Program-made: the position numbers and the translations under genes
Notes under the pieces: model-generated
The model's database searches: none
The model's input: the letters and a program-made list of their open reading frames with translations, nothing else
What the model was told of the DNA's origin: nothing
Shown: one piece after another, positions 1 to 9,688 of the stretch
Layout of the letters: each line of letters starts with the position of its first letter
Position numbering within the stretch: position 1 is the stretch's first letter
Origin: Geomonas limicola
GTDB lineage: Bacteria > Desulfobacterota > Desulfuromonadia > Geobacterales > Geobacteraceae
NCBI RefSeq assembly: GCF_014193675.1
Contig: NZ_BLXZ01000007.1
Coordinates: 186,001-250,000, forward strand
Direction: 5' to 3'
DNA: 64,000 nt

Positions 1-363
1 GGTAACCTCCGCGTCGTTGGGGTCGGGGTAGGGGGCGAGGGGCGGGTGATAGACATACAGGGTACCCCAGGGATCCTTCATGGTCCCCAGGTTCAGAGCC
101 TGAAGGTCGGTGGGGTAGGTACCTGCATGATCGAGCGTGTAGGCACTGATACTCTTCTCGATGCTGCGGATCTCCTCCATGGCCCGGACGTTTTGTACCT
201 TAATCTTTATCTGGGCATAGGCTGGAAAGATCATGATGGCGAGTGCGGCCAGGATGATACAGACCATCAGCAACTCAACTAGCGTAAAACCGCGTTGGTC
301 ACTAACTGCCCAGCTCACTCTTCTTGCCGATTCAGCTGCTGTGCTGATGTTAGGATCGGTCAT
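1..363 (-). CDS. Type II secretion/type IV pilin-like pseudopilin (GspG-like), 3' end cut by window edge
   Basis: The reverse strand reads as 121 open codons from ATG at 363 to the window edge with no stop, so the C-terminus is missing. After a 24-residue charged leader comes the prepilin peptidase/N-methylation motif RGFTLVELLMV, with cleavage expected after the Gly, followed by a hydrophobic helix and an amphipathic stretch (IRSIEKSISAYTLDHAGTYP). The visible end, DPWGTLYVYHP, resembles the GspG core. It probably forms a minor pilus or pseudopilus subunit in the inner membrane. The leader is longer than usual, and an internal start is possible. Major pilin PilA is a less likely alternative because the D-P-W-G segment is typical of GspG. 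Confidence 0.85.
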   Translation of the reverse strand, partial: MTDPNISTAAESARRVSWAVSDQRGFTLVELLMVCIILAALAIMIFPAYAQIKIKVQNVRAMEEIRSIEKSISAYTLDHAGTYPTDLQALNLGTMKDPWGTLYVYHPPLAPYPDPNDAEVT

Positions 364-508
364 AAGGTCTCAGTTCCATCCTTCTCTACGAGGTCAGCGC
401 TGCCCAAGATAGTTTCGGTGCCAACGAGGTTACGGAAACAGCAAAAAACACGCTGTATCCAGTAGTGCCGGCCCGCACTATATATCAGCTTTCAATACGT
501 TGCAATAT

Positions 509-1456
509 TTAACATGAAGTTTTATGAAGGAGGGAACCGGCATTATCGCTGGCAGTGTGTGGATTTCCGGCGAGTATCTGTTGAAGGGAACCTGCATTGA
601 CGAGTGAGTGCCCCTGGTGGCAGTTGTTGAACATGACGAACACAAGGCGGCAACTCTGCCGCAAGTGAGCGGCGACATTGGCAAATGAAGCCAGCTCATC
701 CTGGCTGTAACGGTATGCGTAGCGCGGGGTGGCGTGGTCCAGCCAGTTCTCGGCGTTGCGGCCGTGCAGGCGCAGGTAGGCTATCGCGGTAGTGGCGGCC
801 GGCACAAAGGGGGCGGTGGCCAGCGTGCCGAACTGCGGTTCGTCGCAGGTGATGTAGGTGATGCCGTGTTCCTTCAAAAACGCGAAGAGGTAGTCGACAT
901 GGTGCCGGGTCAGCCAGCTGCCGTGCCGGAACTCGACGGCGATCGGCAGTCCCGACAGCAGTTCCTTGCAGTGCGCCAGGTAGGCAAGGTTCCTCTTCTG
1001 GAAGCCGAACCAGGGAGGGAACTGCAAGACGATGAAGCCGAGGCGGTGCAGCCTGCGCAGCGGGGCGACCACCTCCTTGAGCTTTTCGGCAAAGTTTTTG
1101 ACGAGTGCGGGATCGGTGACCCGGACCGTCTCCGCGTTCCGGTCGGCTGGCGGCAACAGTGCCTCGAGTTCTACCGGGAGCAGGCGCGGATCGACCGGGT
1201 GCCCGGTCAGGATGCCGTGGGCCTTCAGGTGAAACAAAAATCCGGGCGGGGTGCGGTTGCACCAGGCATGCACCATGGCTTCCGTGGGGAGGGCATAGAA
1301 GGTGCTCTCGACCTCGACGGTATCGAAGCGGGCCGCGTAGTACCTCAGGCGCGCTTCCGCCGTGGTCGCCTCCGGCGGGTAAAATACCCCGCTGTCGATC
1401 AGGCTCTTTTCGACCCACGAACAGGTACCCAGGCGGATTCCTTCCCGGTGTTCCAT
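509..1456 (-). CDS. DUF72 family protein (YecE-like, TIM-barrel)
   Basis: The 315-residue protein starts at ATG 1456, preceded by a good AGGAGG; the same frame is open further upstream but has no ribosome site there. Family hallmarks are the N-terminal RLGTCSW, YYAARFDTVEVESTFY near residues 40-55, the central FIVLQFPPWFGF, the VEFRHGSW segment, and AYLRLHGRN near the C-terminus. DUF72 proteins adopt a TIM-barrel fold of unknown reaction. The gene is divergent from the methyltransferase at 1568, leaving about 110 bp for both promoters. The family call is secure, the function unknown. Confidence 0.85.
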   Translation of the reverse strand: MEHREGIRLGTCSWVEKSLIDSGVFYPPEATTAEARLRYYAARFDTVEVESTFYALPTEAMVHAWCNRTPPGFLFHLKAHGILTGHPVDPRLLPVELEALLPPADRNAETVRVTDPALVKNFAEKLKEVVAPLRRLHRLGFIVLQFPPWFGFQKRNLAYLAHCKELLSGLPIAVEFRHGSWLTRHHVDYLFAFLKEHGITYITCDEPQFGTLATAPFVPAATTAIAYLRLHGRNAENWLDHATPRYAYRYSQDELASFANVAAHLRQSCRLVFVMFNNCHQGHSLVNAGSLQQILAGNPHTASDNAGSLLHKTSC

Positions 1457-1567
1457 GGCGCCTCCTGTCAGCCAGCAAAGCTTAAGTGTATCTGGAAGCG
1501 GGTTGTGATAAAAGGTGGTACCGGCAAACACCAGAACAGAAGCGCTAAAGGCTCCAGGAGGTTTAGG

Positions 1568-2308
1568 TTGGAACAGCAAAGCACGACGCCGATGCAGGGG
1601 GCAGGAGAACAAAACGCTACGGCGGCGCAACAGGGTGCCCAGGAGGGATTCAGCCGGGCCTCGCGCAATCGATTGAACGACCGGATGCTGGCGCACTTTG
1701 GTGGAGAGACCCTTTTCGACGCCATCGCCCGGGCGGTCTGCCGTACCGGTTGCCTGCCGCGAAAGGAACTCTACGAAGCCTGGGAGGTTGCCCGGCGGGT
1801 GCACCGCCGGTTCCGTGGCGGGCGGGTGGTCGATCTCGCCTGCGGTCACGGATTGGTGGGACAGATCCTTTTGCTCATGGATCCCACGATCAGCGGGGTT
1901 CTCGCGGTGGACCGGCGCATCCCGCCGAGCGCCCGGCGGCTGTCAGACGAACTGCAAAAGGCCTGGCCCGGGCTGGCGGGAAGACTGACCCTGCAGGAGG
2001 GGGATGTCGACCAGGTGGCAGTGGGAGACACCGACCTGGTGGTCTCGGTGCACGCCTGCGGTGCGCTGAGCGACCTGGTCCTGCAAAAGGCGCTCGCGGC
2101 GCGGGCCCGTGTGGCGGTTCTTCCCTGCTGCCACGATCTGGAACGTTGCGCGAGTGGCGGGTTACGGGGGTGGCTCGACGGCGCGCTGGCCATCGATGTG
2201 CAGCGCGCCGTGCGACTGGAGGCGGCGGGATATGCGGTGGTTACCCAGACCATCCCCTCGGACATAACACCGAAGAATCGCCTGCTGATGGGCACTCCGC
2301 CTGACTAG
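1568..2308 (+). CDS. SAM-dependent methyltransferase-like protein
   Basis: I place the start at TTG 1568, 6 nt after AGGAGG (1556-1561); ATG 1592 is an alternative. The 246-residue product has the SAM-binding motif I VVDLACGHGLVGQ near residues 85-97, an acidic loop after strand 2 (AVDRRIPPSA) and a strand-4 region DTDLVVSVHACGALSD. The HACG and LPCCHD segments resemble methyltransferase-domain proteins of the type that act on RNA, but the substrate cannot be read from sequence. The last four bases (CTAG) are shared with the stop of the convergent gene at 2305. Confidence 0.7.
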   Translation: MEQQSTTPMQGAGEQNATAAQQGAQEGFSRASRNRLNDRMLAHFGGETLFDAIARAVCRTGCLPRKELYEAWEVARRVHRRFRGGRVVDLACGHGLVGQILLLMDPTISGVLAVDRRIPPSARRLSDELQKAWPGLAGRLTLQEGDVDQVAVGDTDLVVSVHACGALSDLVLQKALAARARVAVLPCCHDLERCASGGLRGWLDGALAIDVQRAVRLEAAGYAVVTQTIPSDITPKNRLLMGTPPD

Positions 2309-2637
2309 AAAATAACGCCGAGCAGGTAGTTTATTACCGAGAGCACCAGGCTGAAGATGAGCGCCCAGAAGAACCCGGTAACTACGAAACCCGGGACCAG
2401 GGTGCTGGTCAAAAGGATCATCAGGGCGTTGATGACGAAGGTGAACAGTCCCAGGGTCAGGATGTTGAGCGGCAGGGTCAACAGCAGAAGTACCGGCTTT
2501 ATGATGGTGTTCACGATCCCCAATACCAGTGCGGCGATCAGCGCGGCACCCGGGCCGACGAGCCTTACCCCGGGCAAGAGGTAGGCGGTGATGATGATGG
2601 CGATGGCGTACAGCAGCCAATGGATCAGGTAACTCAT
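2305..2637 (-). CDS. Phage holin family (Holin_4/YvlD-like) membrane protein
   Basis: This is a 110-residue integral membrane protein starting at ATG 2637 after GGAGGA. Four hydrophobic helices are visible, with the family signature PGVRLVGPGAALIAALVLG followed by N-T-I-I-K-P. Despite the family name, YvlD-like proteins are chromosomally encoded inner-membrane proteins of unknown function. No phage genes are adjacent. It ends tail to tail with the methyltransferase, with stop codons overlapping in CTAG. Confidence 0.8.
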   Translation of the reverse strand: MSYLIHWLLYAIAIIITAYLLPGVRLVGPGAALIAALVLGIVNTIIKPVLLLLTLPLNILTLGLFTFVINALMILLTSTLVPGFVVTGFFWALIFSLVLSVINYLLGVIF

Positions 2638-3063
2638 ATTTTCCTCCGACAGGTACCGGACATTGATAGGTGTTGCCCATGAGAGGTAGGGGCGGGCAAC
2701 TCCTCCCACAGTATAGCCAGGAAGCAAAAATAGCAAGGGAGCCCGGCCACGACGCTCCCCATTTTGATCCCACCACACCTTCTTGCCGTACTCACCACAG
2801 CTCACAACAGCGTTCCTATCCTGGCGTCACTCTATGTTTGATATGCCTAAAACATTGTTAGGTCATCAAGGAAACAGCTTCGTCGATGCGAGATAGTTTA
2901 TCGGTGCAAACGACACTCCCGGATATACTTTTAGATGGTGACCAAGCCGCATCGATACTGGGTTTAGCATCGTAAACGACGTGCTATAAAGCAGTTGACA
3001 GCCCACCCGATACTCTAGTATATTTCGCCGACTTATTATTTGAGATTACGAGGACCTGTGCCC
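2638..3063. other. Intergenic region ahead of the ior/liv operon
   Basis: These 426 bp contain no convincing gene. Visible structure: the promoter at 2995-3024, an inverted repeat GTTTA-N6-TAAAC at 2962-2977 just upstream of the -35 box (possible operator), and a short CCTAA-N7-TTAGG dyad at 2846-2862. The left part also carries the 5' leader of the holin-like gene on the reverse strand. Confidence 0.5.
2995..3024 (+). promoter_or_regulatory. Sigma70-type promoter of the ior-paaK-liv operon
   Basis: A consensus -35 TTGACA (2995-3000) is followed after 18 bp by TATATT (3019-3024). It lies 40 bp upstream of the iorA ATG and is the only clear promoter before a run of co-directional genes. Confidence 0.65.
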
Positions 3064-4827
3064 ATGAAGGAAATACTCTCCGGCAACGAAGCCATTGCCC
3101 GTGGTGCCTATGAAGCGGGTGTCAAAGTCGCTTGCGCCTACCCGGGAACCCCCTCCACAGAAATTTTGGAAAACATCGTTAAATTCCCCGAGGTGAACTC
3201 CTCCTGGGCGACCAACGAAAAGGTGGCCCTGGAAGTGGGGATCGGCGCCTCTTTCGGCGGCGCCCGTTCCATCGTCACCATGAAGCACGTCGGCGTGAAC
3301 GTCGCCGCCGATCCGCTCTTCACCCTTTCCTATACCGGGGTGGGGGCCAACGGCGGCCTGGTGCTGGTGACCGCGGACGACCCGGAGCTGCACTCCTCGC
3401 AAAACGAGCAGGACAACCGGAACTACGCCAAGTTCGCCAAGGTCCCCATGCTCGAGCCGTCCGATTCCCAGGAGTGCCTCGATTTTACCAAGCTTGCCTT
3501 CGAAATATCCGAGCGCTACGACACGCCGGTGTTTTTGCGCACCACCACCCGCATCTCGCACTCCAAATCGGTGGTCGAGTTGGGTGAGCGGGTGACCGGG
3601 CTCCCCGAGCCCAAGCTGGTGAAGGATCCCGCCAAGTACGTGATGCTCCCCGGTAATGCGCGCGGGCGCCACTACGTGGTCGAGGAACGCACGGTGCAGC
3701 TTTCCCAAGACGGTTGCAGCATGCCCCTCAACCGCAGCGAACTGCGCGACCGCAAGATCGGCGTGATCACCGCCGGCGTCAGTTACCAGTACGTGCGCGA
3801 GGTGCTCCCCGAGGCGAGCGTTCTCAAACTCGGCATGGTCCACCCGCTGCCGCACCAGCTGATCCGCGACTTCGCCGCCCAGGTCGAAACACTCTACGTT
3901 GTCGAGGAGCTCGATCCGTTCATCGAAGAGCAGGTGAAGGCGATGGGGATCAAGGTAATCGGCAAGGAGATCCTCCCCATCTGCGGCGAACTGACCCCGG
4001 GCCGGCTGCGCCGCAGCTTCGGTCTTCCCGAAGAGGAGGAAACCCAGGTCGAGAAGCTTCCGGGCCGCCCGCCCAACATGTGCCCGGGCTGTCCGCACCG
4101 CGGGGTCTTCTTTACCCTCAACAAACTGCGCGCCTACGTCTCCGGCGACATCGGCTGTTATACCCTGGGCTTCATGCCCCCCTTGTCCGCCATGGACACC
4201 TGCATCTGCATGGGTGCCTCCATCGGCATGGCTACCGGCGCCGTCAAGGTGCTGCCGCCCGAAGAGCGCAAGAAGGTGGTGGCCGTCATCGGTGACTCGA
4301 CCTTCCTGCACACCGGTGTCAACGGCCTCATGGACATGGTCTACAACCAGGGCGCCGCCACGGTCATCATCCTGGACAACCGGATCACCGCCATGACCGG
4401 GCGCCAGGACAATCCCGCCTCCGGTCACACCCTGATGAACCAGCCCTCCGAGGCGATCGACCTGCCGCTTCTGTGCAAGGCGATCGGCGTGAAAAACGTG
4501 CGCACCATCAACCCGCTGGACCTCGCCGAGTGCGAAAAGGTGATCCGCGAGGAGATGGAGCGCCCGGAAACCTCGGTCATCATCACCGACAAGCCGTGCG
4601 TCCTGATCAAGCGCGATGGGGTCTTCGAGCCGGGCGCGGTTCTCGAGGTGCACAGCGAAAACTGCACCGGGTGCCGGGCCTGCCTTAAGATCGGTTGCCC
4701 CGCCATCGAGTGGGTCCCCTCCAGTGGCAAGCGCGGCCAGGCCCACATCGACCCGCTTTTGTGCAACGGTTGCGACGTCTGCAGCCAGCTCTGCAAATTT
4801 TCTGCGATCCAGGAGGCCAAGAAATGA
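3064..4827 (+). CDS. iorA: Indolepyruvate ferredoxin oxidoreductase, alpha subunit
   Basis: This 587-residue subunit oxidatively decarboxylates aryl-pyruvates to aryl-acetyl-CoA, reducing ferredoxin (possibly reversible). ATG 3064 is chosen over GTG 3058 because GAGGA lies 9 nt upstream. The N-terminal pyrimidine-binding domain begins KEILSGNEAIARGAYEAGV. The TPP-binding core has GDIGCYTLG, then GDSTFLHTGVNGLMD with a downstream Asn (ILDNRITAMTG). The C-terminus carries two 4Fe-4S cluster motifs, CTGCRACLKIGCP and CNGCDVCSQLCK. Length matches the family. It overlaps iorB by ATGA, which implies translational coupling of the two subunits. Confidence 0.95.
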   Translation: MKEILSGNEAIARGAYEAGVKVACAYPGTPSTEILENIVKFPEVNSSWATNEKVALEVGIGASFGGARSIVTMKHVGVNVAADPLFTLSYTGVGANGGLVLVTADDPELHSSQNEQDNRNYAKFAKVPMLEPSDSQECLDFTKLAFEISERYDTPVFLRTTTRISHSKSVVELGERVTGLPEPKLVKDPAKYVMLPGNARGRHYVVEERTVQLSQDGCSMPLNRSELRDRKIGVITAGVSYQYVREVLPEASVLKLGMVHPLPHQLIRDFAAQVETLYVVEELDPFIEEQVKAMGIKVIGKEILPICGELTPGRLRRSFGLPEEEETQVEKLPGRPPNMCPGCPHRGVFFTLNKLRAYVSGDIGCYTLGFMPPLSAMDTCICMGASIGMATGAVKVLPPEERKKVVAVIGDSTFLHTGVNGLMDMVYNQGAATVIILDNRITAMTGRQDNPASGHTLMNQPSEAIDLPLLCKAIGVKNVRTINPLDLAECEKVIREEMERPETSVIITDKPCVLIKRDGVFEPGAVLEVHSENCTGCRACLKIGCPAIEWVPSSGKRGQAHIDPLLCNGCDVCSQLCKFSAIQEAKK

Positions 4828-5405
4828 GTGACAAGGTGACCAACATCCTCCTGGTAGGGGTAGGCGGGCAGGGGATCCTGCTGGCTGCCGAGGTGCTCTC
4901 CGAGACCTTCCTCCTGGCGGGCTACGACGTCAAGAAGAGCGAGATCCACGGCATGTCGCAGCGCGGCGGCTCGGTAGTGTCCCACGTGCGCTACGGCAAA
5001 GAGGTCTTTTCTCCCATCGTTCCGGAAGGGGAGGGGGACCTCCTTTTCGGCTTCGAGCTGATGGAGAGCTACCGCTGCCTGGGGCTCTTGCGTCCCGGTG
5101 CCACCGTGGTGGTCAATGACCTGTGCATCGCACCTCCTGCGGTACTCATGGGGCACGAGGCGTACCCGGAGAACCTCGAGGCGAAGATCGCGGAACGTTT
5201 CCCCGACCTCATCCTGGTCGACGGCCAGAAGGTAGCCATCGAGGCGGGGAACGCCAGGACCGCCAACACGGTACTGCTGGGTGCCGTCTCCAAGAGGCTC
5301 AACATCGAGGAAAAGTACTGGCTCGAGGCGATCGAGCGCATGGTTCCCAAGAAGGCGCTCGAGGTTAACCTGAAGGCGTTCGCGGCGGGCCGCGCGCTGG
5401 CGTAA
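4824..5405 (+). CDS. iorB: Indolepyruvate ferredoxin oxidoreductase, beta subunit
   Basis: The 193-residue gamma-domain subunit (POR/IOR beta) partners IorA. It begins [22 protein letters not shown], the family's GxGGQG motif, followed by [22 protein letters not shown]. The start ATG 4824 lies inside the iorA stop. Downstream, paaK follows after 46 bp. The pair is cytoplasmic and should hand electrons to ferredoxin. Confidence 0.94.
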   Translation: MSDKVTNILLVGVGGQGILLAAEVLSETFLLAGYDVKKSEIHGMSQRGGSVVSHVRYGKEVFSPIVPEGEGDLLFGFELMESYRCLGLLRPGATVVVNDLCIAPPAVLMGHEAYPENLEAKIAERFPDLILVDGQKVAIEAGNARTANTVLLGAVSKRLNIEEKYWLEAIERMVPKKALEVNLKAFAAGRALA

Positions 5406-5451
5406 AGGGCGCCGTTCGGCGGGATGTAGTCAGTCAGATAGGAGTGAAGTT

Positions 5452-6756
5452 ATGTTCTTCAACGAGGATTTCGAGACGCTGCCCAGGGAGGCTTTGCGCG
5501 CCCTGCAACTGAAGAGACTCAAGGCGATGGTGGCACGGGTGCAGGAGTCGGTTCCCTTCTACCAGGAAGCCCTGAAAAAGGCCGGCGTCAACGCCGATTC
5601 CATCAACTCTCTCGAGGATCTGGCGCGGCTCCCCTTTACCTACAAACAGGACATGCGCGATTCCTACCCCTACCGGATGTTCGCGGTACCCATGGAGGAG
5701 ATCGTGCGCATCCACGCCTCCTCCGGCACCACCGGTAAACCCACGGTGGTCGGCTACACCAAGAAGGACATCGAAAACTGGAGCGAGCTCATGGCGCGCT
5801 CCTTCGTGGCGGCCGGCGTGCACCGCGGCGACATCATCCACAACGCCTACGGCTACGGGCTTTTCACCGGCGGTCTGGGCGCCCACTACGGCGCCGAGCG
5901 GCTGGGAGCGTCGGTCATCCCGATGTCCGGGGGGAACACCAAGAAGCAGATCATGATCATGCAGGATTTCGGCTCAACGGTACTTACCTGCACGCCGTCC
6001 TACTCGCTCTTCATGGCCGAGGCCGCCAAGGAAGAGGGGATCGATTTCCGCGAGTTGAAGCTCAAGGTCGGCATCTTCGGCGCGGAGCCCTGGTCCGAGG
6101 AGATGCGCGCCGACATCGAAGGGAAGCTGAACCTCTCCGCGGTCGACATCTACGGCCTTTCCGAGATCATGGGCCCCGGCGTCGCCATCGAGTGTCACCA
6201 GGCCAAGAAGGGGCTGCACATCTGGGAGGATCACTTCATTCCCGAGATCATCAACCCCGAGACCGGCGCGGTCCTCGGCGAGGGGGAAGAAGGGGAGTTG
6301 GTCATCACGACCATCACCAAAGAGGGGATTCCCCTGATCCGCTACCGGACCCGCGACATCACCTCGCTCACCTACGAGCCGTGCGTCTGTGGCCGCACCC
6401 ACGCCCGGATCGCCCGGATGAGCGGGCGCAGCGACGACATGCTGATCATCCGCGGCGTCAACGTCTTCCCGTCCCAGATCGAATCGATCCTCATGAGTGT
6501 GGAAGGGGTCGAGCCGCACTACCTGCTCATCGTGGACCGCAAGGAGAACCTCGACACCCTCGAGGTCCAGGTCGAGGTGGGCGAGCACCTGTTCTCGGAC
6601 GAGATCAAGCACCTCCAGGCGCTCTCCCAGCGGATCGAGAAGCAGATCAAGGAGATGCTCGGCGTCACGAGCCGGGTACGCCTGGTGGAGCCCAAGAGCA
6701 TCGCCCGCAGCGAAGGGAAAGCCAAGCGGGTCATCGACAACAGGAAAAAAGCCTAA
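5452..6756 (+). CDS. paaK: Phenylacetate-CoA ligase (first copy)
   Basis: This 434-residue AMP-forming ligase would activate phenylacetate or a related arylacetate to its CoA thioester. The P-loop-like motif [14 protein letters not shown] sits near residues 90-103, [12 protein letters not shown] near 230, and the adenylate-binding RYRTRDIT with the hinge [20 protein letters not shown] near 300-345. The C-terminal Lys region [12 protein letters not shown] is intact. Start ATG 5452 follows AGGAG. Beside IorAB it could recover arylacetate released from aryl-acetyl-CoA or feed imported arylacetate. A second paralogue lies at 13240. Confidence 0.93.
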   Translation: MFFNEDFETLPREALRALQLKRLKAMVARVQESVPFYQEALKKAGVNADSINSLEDLARLPFTYKQDMRDSYPYRMFAVPMEEIVRIHASSGTTGKPTVVGYTKKDIENWSELMARSFVAAGVHRGDIIHNAYGYGLFTGGLGAHYGAERLGASVIPMSGGNTKKQIMIMQDFGSTVLTCTPSYSLFMAEAAKEEGIDFRELKLKVGIFGAEPWSEEMRADIEGKLNLSAVDIYGLSEIMGPGVAIECHQAKKGLHIWEDHFIPEIINPETGAVLGEGEEGELVITTITKEGIPLIRYRTRDITSLTYEPCVCGRTHARIARMSGRSDDMLIIRGVNVFPSQIESILMSVEGVEPHYLLIVDRKENLDTLEVQVEVGEHLFSDEIKHLQALSQRIEKQIKEMLGVTSRVRLVEPKSIARSEGKAKRVIDNRKKA

Positions 6757-6769
6757 GGGGGATAATCAT

Positions 6770-7201
6770 ATGCATGTTGAGCAGATCTCCATTTTCATCG
6801 AAAACAAGTTCGGCAGGCTCGCCGAGGTAACCCGCATCCTGGGGGACGCCGGCATCAACATCCGCACCCTGTCCCTGGCCGATACCTCGGATTTCGGCAT
6901 CCTGCGCCTCATCGTGAACGACACCGAAAAGGCCAGAACTGTCCTCAAGGAGCGCGGTTTCACGGTCAGCAAAACCGAGGTGGTCGCCGTGGAGATCCCG
7001 GACCGTCCCGGCGGGCTCGCCGACATCCTGCAGGCGCTCGACGCCGACGGCATCAACGTCGAGTACATGTACGCCTTCGTGGAGCGCTGCGGGCAGAACG
7101 CGGTGATGATCTTCCGGTTCGACGAGACCGCGAAGGCAATCACCACCCTGACCGGCAGGGGATTCCAGATCCTTCCGGGTGAGCGACTCTATAACATCTA
7201 A
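6770..7201 (+). CDS. Tandem ACT-domain protein
   Basis: The 143-residue protein is two ACT domains in tandem, about residues 1-68 ([22 protein letters not shown]) and 70-143 ([20 protein letters not shown]). Each carries the Gly-Arg/Gly-Gly turn expected at an amino-acid binding interface. ACT-only proteins usually act as amino-acid-responsive regulators. Its place 13 bp after paaK in an aromatic amino acid/arylacetate operon suggests it senses an aromatic or branched amino acid. Start ATG 6770 follows AGGGGGAT. The ligand is inference. Confidence 0.88.
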   Translation: MHVEQISIFIENKFGRLAEVTRILGDAGINIRTLSLADTSDFGILRLIVNDTEKARTVLKERGFTVSKTEVVAVEIPDRPGGLADILQALDADGINVEYMYAFVERCGQNAVMIFRFDETAKAITTLTGRGFQILPGERLYNI

Positions 7202-7381
7202 GCGACACCGCGTGTGCCGTGCTTTTTTTGCCGTCACGATTCTCTGAATCTGAAGGGCATGTGGTCTTTGAATTGTGGTAACTGTCATGTCAGCAGGCGC
7301 CCGCAAGGTACCGTCGTCAAGCTCCACTTTTTTCTTCCAGCTCCGGATTGCTCATTTTACTGGCTGTACCAGGGGGTATTT

Positions 7382-8518
7382 TTGAAAAAGTGTCTTTGGC
7401 TGATCAGTGTCATTGTGCTGTGCGTTGCCGGTCCTGCCTGTGCTGCAGGTCCCATCAAAATCGGCGCCCTTTTCGCGGTAACCGGTCCTGCTGCCTTCCT
7501 GGGTGAGCCGGAGAAGAACACCCTGGAACTCCTGGTGAAGGAGGTGAACGCCAAGGGTGGGATCAAGGGTGCCAGGATCGAGCTGGTCTCCTACGATACC
7601 GGCGGCGATGTCACCAAGGCCGTGCAGCTTGCCAACAAGCTGATCAAGAACGACCACGTGGTTGCCATCATCGGCCCCAGTACCACCGGCGAGACCATGG
7701 CCGTGCTCCCCATCGCAGAGAAAGAGCAGGTGCCGCTCATCTCCTGCGCAGCCGGCATCAAGATCACCGAACCGGTGAAAAAATGGGTCTTCAAGACCCC
7801 CGCCAACGACCACGTGGCCGCCGAGAAGATCCTGCTCCAGGCCGAGAAGCTGAAACAGAAGAACTTAGCCCTCTTGACCGTTTCCGATTCCTTCGGTGCT
7901 TCGGGACGTGAGCAGTTGAAACAGATGGCGGGCAAGCGTGGCTTCAAGATCGTGGCCGACGAGGTGTACTCCCCGAAGGACAGCGACATGACCCCGCAGC
8001 TCTACAAGATCAAGGCGGCCAAGCCGGACGCGATCATCTGCTGGGGGACCAATCCCGGCCCGGCGGTCATCACCCGTAACGTGCAGCAACTGGGTCTCAA
8101 GGTGCAGGTCTACCAGAGCCACGGTGTGGCTTCCAAGAAGTTCATCGAACTGGCCGGCCCCGACGCTGCGGAAGGAACCGTACTTCCTGCGGGGAAACTG
8201 GCGGTCTACCACCTTCTGAAGAAGAACGATCCGCAGGCGAAGCTCCTGAAAGAGTACGCCGATAGCTACAAAAAGGCCTACGGCGTGGAGGCTTCCACCT
8301 TCGGTGGTTACGCCTATGACGGCTTCCAGCTGGTTGCGGGGGCGTTGAAGAAGGGGGCAGTCACCCCTGCGCAGATCCGCGACGGCATCGAGAAAAACGG
8401 GAAAATGGTCGGCATCTCCGGTGTCTTCAACATCACCCCGGCCGATCACAACGGCCTCGACCTCTCCGCCTTCGAGATGGTGCGCATCCAGAAGGGCGAC
8501 TGGGCACTGTTACATTAA
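7382..8518 (+). CDS. Branched-chain/aromatic amino acid ABC transporter substrate-binding protein (copy 1)
   Basis: A periplasmic Liv-type binding protein of 378 residues. TTG 7382 is the best start: it follows AGGGGG by 5 nt and gives a proper signal peptide, MKKCLWLISVIVLCVAG, with cleavage near ACA-A. The mature protein starts PIKIGALFAVTGPAAFLGEP, the Peripla_BP_6 opening, with GPSTTGETMAVLPI near residue 100. It is strikingly similar to the next gene, so a tandem duplication supplied two receptors to one permease. The 180-bp gap before it shows only a weak hairpin followed by T7 near 7205-7228, possibly attenuating. Confidence 0.92.
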   Translation: MKKCLWLISVIVLCVAGPACAAGPIKIGALFAVTGPAAFLGEPEKNTLELLVKEVNAKGGIKGARIELVSYDTGGDVTKAVQLANKLIKNDHVVAIIGPSTTGETMAVLPIAEKEQVPLISCAAGIKITEPVKKWVFKTPANDHVAAEKILLQAEKLKQKNLALLTVSDSFGASGREQLKQMAGKRGFKIVADEVYSPKDSDMTPQLYKIKAAKPDAIICWGTNPGPAVITRNVQQLGLKVQVYQSHGVASKKFIELAGPDAAEGTVLPAGKLAVYHLLKKNDPQAKLLKEYADSYKKAYGVEASTFGGYAYDGFQLVAGALKKGAVTPAQIRDGIEKNGKMVGISGVFNITPADHNGLDLSAFEMVRIQKGDWALLH

Positions 8519-8542
8519 TTGTTGGTCTTCAAGGAGGAACCG

Positions 8543-9682
8543 ATGAAACGTCTGATTTCTGCTGCACTGGCGATCGCTGCCCTGCTGAGCTTTGCCTCTG
8601 CGGCCCTGGCAGCAGCTCCGATCAAAATTGGCGCTCTCTTTGCCGTAACCGGCCCCGCCTCCTTCCTCGGAGAACCCGAGCGTAACGCCGCCCAGATGGT
8701 CGTCGACGAGATCAACAAGGCCGGCGGCATCAAGGGGCGCAAGCTCGAGCTCATCGTCTACGATACCGGCGGGGACGCCACCAAAGCCGTGCAGCTTGCC
8801 AACAAGCTCATCAAGAACGACAACGTGGTCGCCATCGTCGGCCCCAGCACCACCGGCGACACCATGGCGGTGATCCCGGTCGTGGAGAAGGCGCACATCC
8901 CGATGGTCTCCTGCTCCGCGGGGATCAAGATCACCGAACCGGTCAAGAAGTACGTGTTCAAGACCGCGCAGAACGACACCCTTGCCGTGGCGCGCATCTA
9001 TGAACAGCTCAAAAAGGAGCACAAGTCCAAGGTCGCCATTTTGACCGTGTCCGATTCCTTCGGTTCTTCCGGTCGTGAGCAGCTGAAGGGCCAGGCATCC
9101 CACTACGGGATCGAGATCGTCGCTGACGACACCTACGGCCCCAAGGACACCGACATGACGGCCCAGCTCACCAAGATACGCGGCTCGAAGGCCCAGGCTG
9201 TCATCTGCTGGGGAACCAACCCCGGGCCGGCGGTGATCGCGCGTAACGCCAAGCAGCTCGGGCTTACCCTGCCGCTCTACATGAGCCACGGCGTCTCCTC
9301 CAAGAAGTTCATCGATCTGGCAGGCGATGCCGCCGAAGGGATCCGGCTCCCCTCCGGCAAGGTCCTGGTTGCCGACCTGCTTCCCAAAAGCGACAAGCAG
9401 AAGGCCTCGCTGCTCGCCTTCGTGAAGGACTACCAGCGCCATTACAGGGCAGAAGGCGACCACTTCGGCGGCCACGCCTGGGATGCCGTCATGCTCTTGA
9501 AGGGGGCCATTGAAAGGGGAGGGGACACCCCCGACGGGATTCGTAACCAGCTGGAGGCCACCCACGGCTTTGCCGGCATCGGTGGTGTCTTCAGCTACTC
9601 GTCCCACGACCACGCCGGCCTTACCAAGGACGCCTTCGTGCTGGTCGAGGTGAAGAAAAAAGACTGGGCGCTGGTGAAATAG
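8543..9682 (+). CDS. Branched-chain/aromatic amino acid ABC transporter substrate-binding protein (copy 2)
   Basis: This 379-residue periplasmic binding protein starts at ATG 8543 after AAGGAGG and has a signal peptide (MKRLISAALAIAALLSFASAALA). The mature start PIKIGALFAVTGPASFLGEP and the block VYDTGGDATKAVQLANKLIKN nearly repeat the upstream copy. Divergence is concentrated toward the C-terminal half, where ligand contacts can differ, so the two may bind different ligands. LivH begins 6 bp downstream. Confidence 0.93.
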   Translation: MKRLISAALAIAALLSFASAALAAAPIKIGALFAVTGPASFLGEPERNAAQMVVDEINKAGGIKGRKLELIVYDTGGDATKAVQLANKLIKNDNVVAIVGPSTTGDTMAVIPVVEKAHIPMVSCSAGIKITEPVKKYVFKTAQNDTLAVARIYEQLKKEHKSKVAILTVSDSFGSSGREQLKGQASHYGIEIVADDTYGPKDTDMTAQLTKIRGSKAQAVICWGTNPGPAVIARNAKQLGLTLPLYMSHGVSSKKFIDLAGDAAEGIRLPSGKVLVADLLPKSDKQKASLLAFVKDYQRHYRAEGDHFGGHAWDAVMLLKGAIERGGDTPDGIRNQLEATHGFAGIGGVFSYSSHDHAGLTKDAFVLVEVKKKDWALVK

Positions 9683-9688
9683 GGTCCC

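Noticed and set aside
734..1567. Long forward frame continuing upstream of the methyltransferase
   Set aside because: It lies antisense to the well-supported DUF72 gene, has no domain similarity and no ribosome site; only the part from TTG 1568 behaves as coding.
3046..4746. 566-codon reverse frame across iorA
   Set aside because: Shadow of a high-GC gene: His/Asp/Gly-rich composition with no motif, while the forward frame encodes a complete IorA.
7202..7381. Riboswitch (c-di-GMP GEMM or amino-acid type) ahead of the first binding protein
   Set aside because: None of the conserved core words could be found; only a weak hairpin with a T-run is visible.
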